Positions 35,697 through 38,643 of a DNA stretch of 38,643 nucleotides are shown piece after piece (within the stretch, counting starts at the first letter, position 1; every line of letters starts with the position of its first letter). Source of the DNA: Borreliella garinii (GTDB taxonomy: Bacteria > Spirochaetota > Spirochaetia > JABEVK01). The notes beneath the pieces were generated by a model. The model was not told the DNA's origin. It saw only the letters and a list, made by a program, of their open reading frames with translations, and searched no databases. Location of the stretch: assembly GCA_020720765.1 (NCBI GenBank), contig DYOB01000014.1:1-38643 (forward strand). Reading direction: 5' to 3'. Both the position numbers and the translations under genes were made by a program.

Positions 35697-35712
35697 CACC
35701 ATATTTTAAGGA

Positions 35713-36543
35713 TTAAAACGCTGCTGGTGCCTCGAGTTTCGTAATATCGGCTTCCAGAAGGCCGGACAGGGTGCTTGCTAACTGTTCCTGGTTGCTGGCG
35801 GACGTCACACGGGCCCCGAATTCCCTCCAGGGGGAGAAAATTTCGCTGTCAATGTCGAATCCAATCACACTCATCAAGTAGCTGCTTGTAAACAGGGGGA
35901 AATCAGGGGTGGATTTATTGTTTCGGTTGTTAAAAATGGCAGAGAGAACCCAAGAAGGCTCGACACCTTGGGTATTTTCGCCATCGGTTATGAGGATAAG
36001 GCTTCGGAGAATCGTCCCGGAACCAGCCAGCATGGCTGTTCCTGACTCGAGGGCTGATCCGATGGCAGTGGCGCCGCGCGGCTGCCAAGTTTCGGGGTTC
36101 GTCGCAAGCCTGCGTATTTTTGTCAGGTTGCCTGTGTTGAGGGTTGTCACTTCCAGGACTTGTTCAACTTCGTTGTCGAACCTTATCAGTCCCAATCTTA
36201 TGATCTGGTCCTTGTCGCCTCCGTTGACCAGCCTGGAAAGCACCTCCATAACCTGCCCCATGGCGCTAGTGGCTTGAAGGTATTTTTCTGAGCCGCCAGA
36301 CGCAGGCACACCGGACATTGACCCAGAAACATCGACTGCTATAACAAGACTGATGCCCAGGTCGTCCCGGCTGACAAGTCCCGGACTGAGATCCTCGGGA
36401 AAGGGCAGAATGTATGTATCCGCCGTGGAATTCTCAGGTAAAAGTTGACCATCTTCTCCCGAGTCGATCAACATCAAACTGAAAAACACCACGAAAATGA
36501 TAACGATGATCAATATCAGGCCTTTAGCATTGTTTTCAGCCAT
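35713..36543 (-). CDS. Membrane-anchored von Willebrand factor A (vWA) domain protein
   Basis: 276 aa. One N-terminal transmembrane helix (residues 8-26) places the rest outside the cytoplasm. The vWA domain has an intact metal site (MIDAS): D71-x-S73-x-S75 in VAVD-type text VIAVDVSGSMSG, the Thr in PRGATAIGSALESG and the Asp in LILITDGENTQG. Such domains bind a protein partner through a divalent ion. It starts 3 nt after the SBP-OmpA stop, so the two are coupled and probably interact. The exact function is unknown. Confidence 0.88.
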   Translation of the reverse strand: MAENNAKGLILIIVIIFVVFFSLMLIDSGEDGQLLPENSTADTYILPFPEDLSPGLVSRDDLGISLVIAVDVSGSMSGVPASGGSEKYLQATSAMGQVMEVLSRLVNGGDKDQIIRLGLIRFDNEVEQVLEVTTLNTGNLTKIRRLATNPETWQPRGATAIGSALESGTAMLAGSGTILRSLILITDGENTQGVEPSWVLSAIFNNRNNKSTPDFPLFTSSYLMSVIGFDIDSEIFSPWREFGARVTSASNQEQLASTLSGLLEADITKLEAPAAF

Positions 36544-36546
36544 GGT

Positions 36547-38217
36547 TTACTCGAAACTCAGGAACTGAACTTCCACCCTTCGATTTGCCGACGGGTCGAG
36601 AGGATCGATGGGTTGATCCCAGCCGCGCCCCTCGGTGATGATCCTCTCTTGTTCCACGCCCAGGTTCTCAATCAGTATTTTTTTTACAAACTCTGCACGC
36701 CGTTTGGAAATGAGCTTGGCCTGGGCGCTCGCTTCGACAAAGGCCTGGGGACCTTGGGCACGGAAGTCCTCAACCCTTGAGGTATCGAGGTGACCTATAA
36801 GTTTCACAATGGTTGTACCCAAAACCGTCATCTGTTCCCTTACCCTTTCCAGAAGCCTCATATTCTGACGGATTTCTTCCGAATTCTGGTTCACGTCAAA
36901 ATCGAGTTTTTGGGCTTCAAAGTAAAGCTTGATATCGTTCGAAAGGACAACACGTTGGTTTTCCAGGTCGTTGATATCCAAGCCGGCTTCGCGGTTAAAA
37001 CTATTGACAACACGGTTTGTCTGGCGGGCGTACCTGCCGCTTGATTGTGCGACGTCAAGACCTGTGAGGGCTATAACGCGTTCAGCTTCAAAACTTGTGC
37101 CCGAGGGCAGAATTCCCAGGAGTTTATAATATTCCTGGGCCAGGTAGAAAATCTTGTGGGCACCGATGGAATTCTCCGGGTCGAAAAACATGCGGTTTTC
37201 GGGGTAGTTTGGCAGGTGCACCTCGCTGATCATTTCCCTGGCCTCGCTTGCCCCGCCCTCCAGTTTATAAAAGGCCGCCATGGCCTGGAAAGCCACTGCT
37301 CCGTTGGACATAAGAATTTCTTCACCCTTGAGCAACCCGTCGACAATTCCGTTCACGATCTCGGGTTTTTCGCGCACTAGGTCGTTACGCGTGATAATCA
37401 CATCGGCTATCAGCTGGTTAGCGTCCTTTGATGTGATTAAAAGACGGGTACCGGGAATATGGTCGGGCGAGGTTGGATCGGGAACGTCAGTGAGAAAAGG
37501 CGTCCAGGTCACCCAGGCCGCAATGCTGGGATTGTCCTTAAAAACTTGGAGGGCTGCAGGGGCGTCGTCCTCGTGCACAACCTTAACGTCAAGCGGATTG
37601 ATATCGAGCTGGGCAAGGTACCAAAGCATGAAAAAGGAGTAGGGAGTCGCCATGCTTGTGAGAATGGTTTTTCCTTTGAGATCCTGTGGTCTTCGGATAA
37701 AATCCCTGACGATAATTCCATCTCCGCCAACGGACCAGTCGAAAAGTGCTATGGCCTGCGGAACGACACGGCGGTCGGATTTGAGAGCATCGTAAAGAAG
37801 GGGCAGCGAATCCATACTCGCCCAGATAAAAGGATACCTTCCCGCGGCAAAACCGTCGAGCTGGGCCTGGGTTTCTTCCTCGCTGACGATCTCAACGGCA
37901 AACTTATGATCCTTGTAAAATACAGATTCCTTATTCGGAGCGGTACCTCCGTTCGCCGCAAAAAGAGCGGCGTACCCGCCCCAGGTATCAAGAGGGATCC
38001 TGACCAGGGGAACAGAACCGTCCCCGAGGTCGATACTTGAAAGGTTGTAACCCCCGATTCCGGTTATGTTCAAGGGCTGCGGGGTGGCTGCTTGAAGGGA
38101 TTGGTAGTCACCGGGTCCACCGGAGGTTTGTCCGGAAGAACTGGACATATACCAAAACATCACCCCGCCAATGACAACGACCAAAATTGCTAAACCCACA
38201 CCGATGGTATTTTTCAC
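36547..38217 (-). CDS. Fusion of NMT1/SsuA-like solute-binding domain and OmpA/MotB peptidoglycan-binding domain
   Basis: 556 aa. The N-terminal helix (residues 5-24) has no lipobox, so it is an inner-membrane anchor. Residues about 75-350 resemble a periplasmic solute-binding protein: VRIPLDTWGGYAALFAANGG, RPQDLKGKTILTSMATPYSF and ISSDANQL-like LLITSKDANQLIADVIITRN. A helical linker follows, then an OmpA-like domain (about 450-556) with LIGHLDTSR, SKRRAEFVKKILIENLGVEQ and PSANRRVEVQF. The start is GTG with AGGGG upstream. No permease or ATPase is nearby. It is followed at 3 nt by the vWA gene. Proteins annotated as phosphate-binding/OmpA family have this layout. Confidence 0.87.
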   Translation of the reverse strand: MKNTIGVGLAILVVVIGGVMFWYMSSSSGQTSGGPGDYQSLQAATPQPLNITGIGGYNLSSIDLGDGSVPLVRIPLDTWGGYAALFAANGGTAPNKESVFYKDHKFAVEIVSEEETQAQLDGFAAGRYPFIWASMDSLPLLYDALKSDRRVVPQAIALFDWSVGGDGIIVRDFIRRPQDLKGKTILTSMATPYSFFMLWYLAQLDINPLDVKVVHEDDAPAALQVFKDNPSIAAWVTWTPFLTDVPDPTSPDHIPGTRLLITSKDANQLIADVIITRNDLVREKPEIVNGIVDGLLKGEEILMSNGAVAFQAMAAFYKLEGGASEAREMISEVHLPNYPENRMFFDPENSIGAHKIFYLAQEYYKLLGILPSGTSFEAERVIALTGLDVAQSSGRYARQTNRVVNSFNREAGLDINDLENQRVVLSNDIKLYFEAQKLDFDVNQNSEEIRQNMRLLERVREQMTVLGTTIVKLIGHLDTSRVEDFRAQGPQAFVEASAQAKLISKRRAEFVKKILIENLGVEQERIITEGRGWDQPIDPLDPSANRRVEVQFLSFE

Positions 38218-38236
38218 GTAACTACCCCTTGGAACA

Positions 38237-38266
38237 ATACTAGTGGATCAAAGAACCAGGTGTCAA
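38237..38266 (-). promoter_or_regulatory. Predicted promoter of the SBP-OmpA/vWA operon
   Basis: TTGACA (38266-38261), an 18-nt spacer and TAGTAT (38242-38237), followed 20 nt later by the GTG start of the fusion gene. The -35 is perfect and the spacer one base long. Confidence 0.55.
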
Positions 38267-38643
38267 TGAGAAAAAGCAGTGGTTCATTCAGGAATTTTGC
38301 TACGCGCCCTTCGGGCTCCACGTGGCCTGCACACTCCCGCCTTTGGCTAAAGAATTTTTAACCACTGGCCTCACTCCGTTCGGCGTCACGGGCGGCTTCG
38401 CCACGCACAGCCCCGGCGTATTCCTCTATTCGATCGCAAAGAAGAGGCTTAAAGGAGAAAATAATGGGGTTGTAACAGGCTCCAATATCTCCCTTTTATC
38501 CATTATCTCCACCCTGTTTACTACCCTGTTTACCGCCCCATTTGTAGCCACATAACCGCTCCCTTGTAGCCACTCAGCAGCTCTGCGAGAAACGGGGTAG
38601 CGGTTAATCTGCGGATAACTTTGCTTTGTGTTCTATGAGTTCT
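38267..38643. other. Region without a supported gene; GC-rich palindromes and short direct repeats
   Basis: Palindromic GC-rich text at about 38305-38405 includes GCCCTTCGGGC and GGCGGCTTCGCC hairpins. TTGTAGCCAC occurs twice (38542-38551 and 38564-38573), and ACCCTGTTTAC twice, 12 nt apart (38511-38521, 38523-38533). The plus ORF 38322-38555 is low-complexity with no recognised domain and is not called. A minus frame open between stops at about 38426-38635 has no good start. It could be a dispersed repeat or the remnant of a lost gene. Confidence 0.45.

Noticed and set aside
38322-38555. 77-aa plus ORF near the right end
   Set aside because: Its text comes from GC-rich palindromes and direct repeats; there is no Shine-Dalgarno and no recognised fold.

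Overview
The window reads as a chromosomal segment of a spirochaete, probably Treponema/Spirochaeta-like. The lineage call is inference. It rests on: RpoB with Asn at the E. coli Ser531 position (reported for naturally rifampicin-resistant Treponema and Borrelia); tuf placed directly before rpsJ with no fusA; an alpha operon with no rpsD; no infA, adk or map in the spc region; and rpmG-tRNA(Trp)-secE-nusG leading into rplK-rpoC. No phage, insertion sequence or CRISPR array was found.

Layout. (1) 1-6.7 kb is a sulfur amino acid region. A free methionine-R-sulfoxide reductase (minus strand, cut by the window edge) diverges from a plus-strand operon. That operon encodes a SsuA/B/C-like ABC importer (lipoprotein, permease, ATPase), an AcsA-type acetyl-CoA synthetase, the O-acetylhomoserine sulfhydrylase MetY, and a CoA-binding (YccU-like) gene broken by three in-frame nonsense codons. 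MetY releases acetate and Acs can re-activate acetate, so the operon may contain an acetate-recycling loop. (2) 6.7-9.4 kb holds one convergent minus-strand gene for an 893-aa membrane protein. It has a very acidic low-complexity segment carrying a nearly perfect 123-bp tandem duplication. (3) 9.4-23.3 kb is tuf plus the fused S10-spc-alpha operon on the minus strand: tuf, rpsJ to rpsQ, rplN to rpmD, rplO, secY, rpmJ, rpsM, rpsK, rpoA, rplQ. It starts from a good promoter behind rpsG with a long 5' leader and ends at a clear intrinsic terminator. (4) 23.5-24.5 kb is rpsL-rpsG, behind an overlapping terminator/promoter after rpoC. (5) 24.5-35.7 kb is tRNA-Thr, rpmG, tRNA-Trp, secE, nusG, rplK, rplA, rplJ, rplL, rpoB, rpoC, from a near-consensus promoter. 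(6) 35.7-38.2 kb is a two-gene unit: a membrane-anchored fusion of a solute-binding domain and an OmpA domain, followed by a membrane-anchored vWA protein with an intact MIDAS. (7) 38.2-38.6 kb has no supported gene but contains short GC-rich palindromes and direct repeats.

How the genes work together. Regions 3 to 5 supply ribosomal proteins, EF-Tu, the RNA polymerase alpha, beta and beta' subunits, the Sec translocon core (SecY, SecE) and the NusG elongation factor. Hairpins sit where output needs adjusting: rplL/rpoB, tuf/rpsJ, nusG/rplK and rpoC/rpsL. The least explained parts are the SBP-OmpA/vWA pair, the acidic-repeat membrane protein, and the logic of the sulfur/acetate operon.
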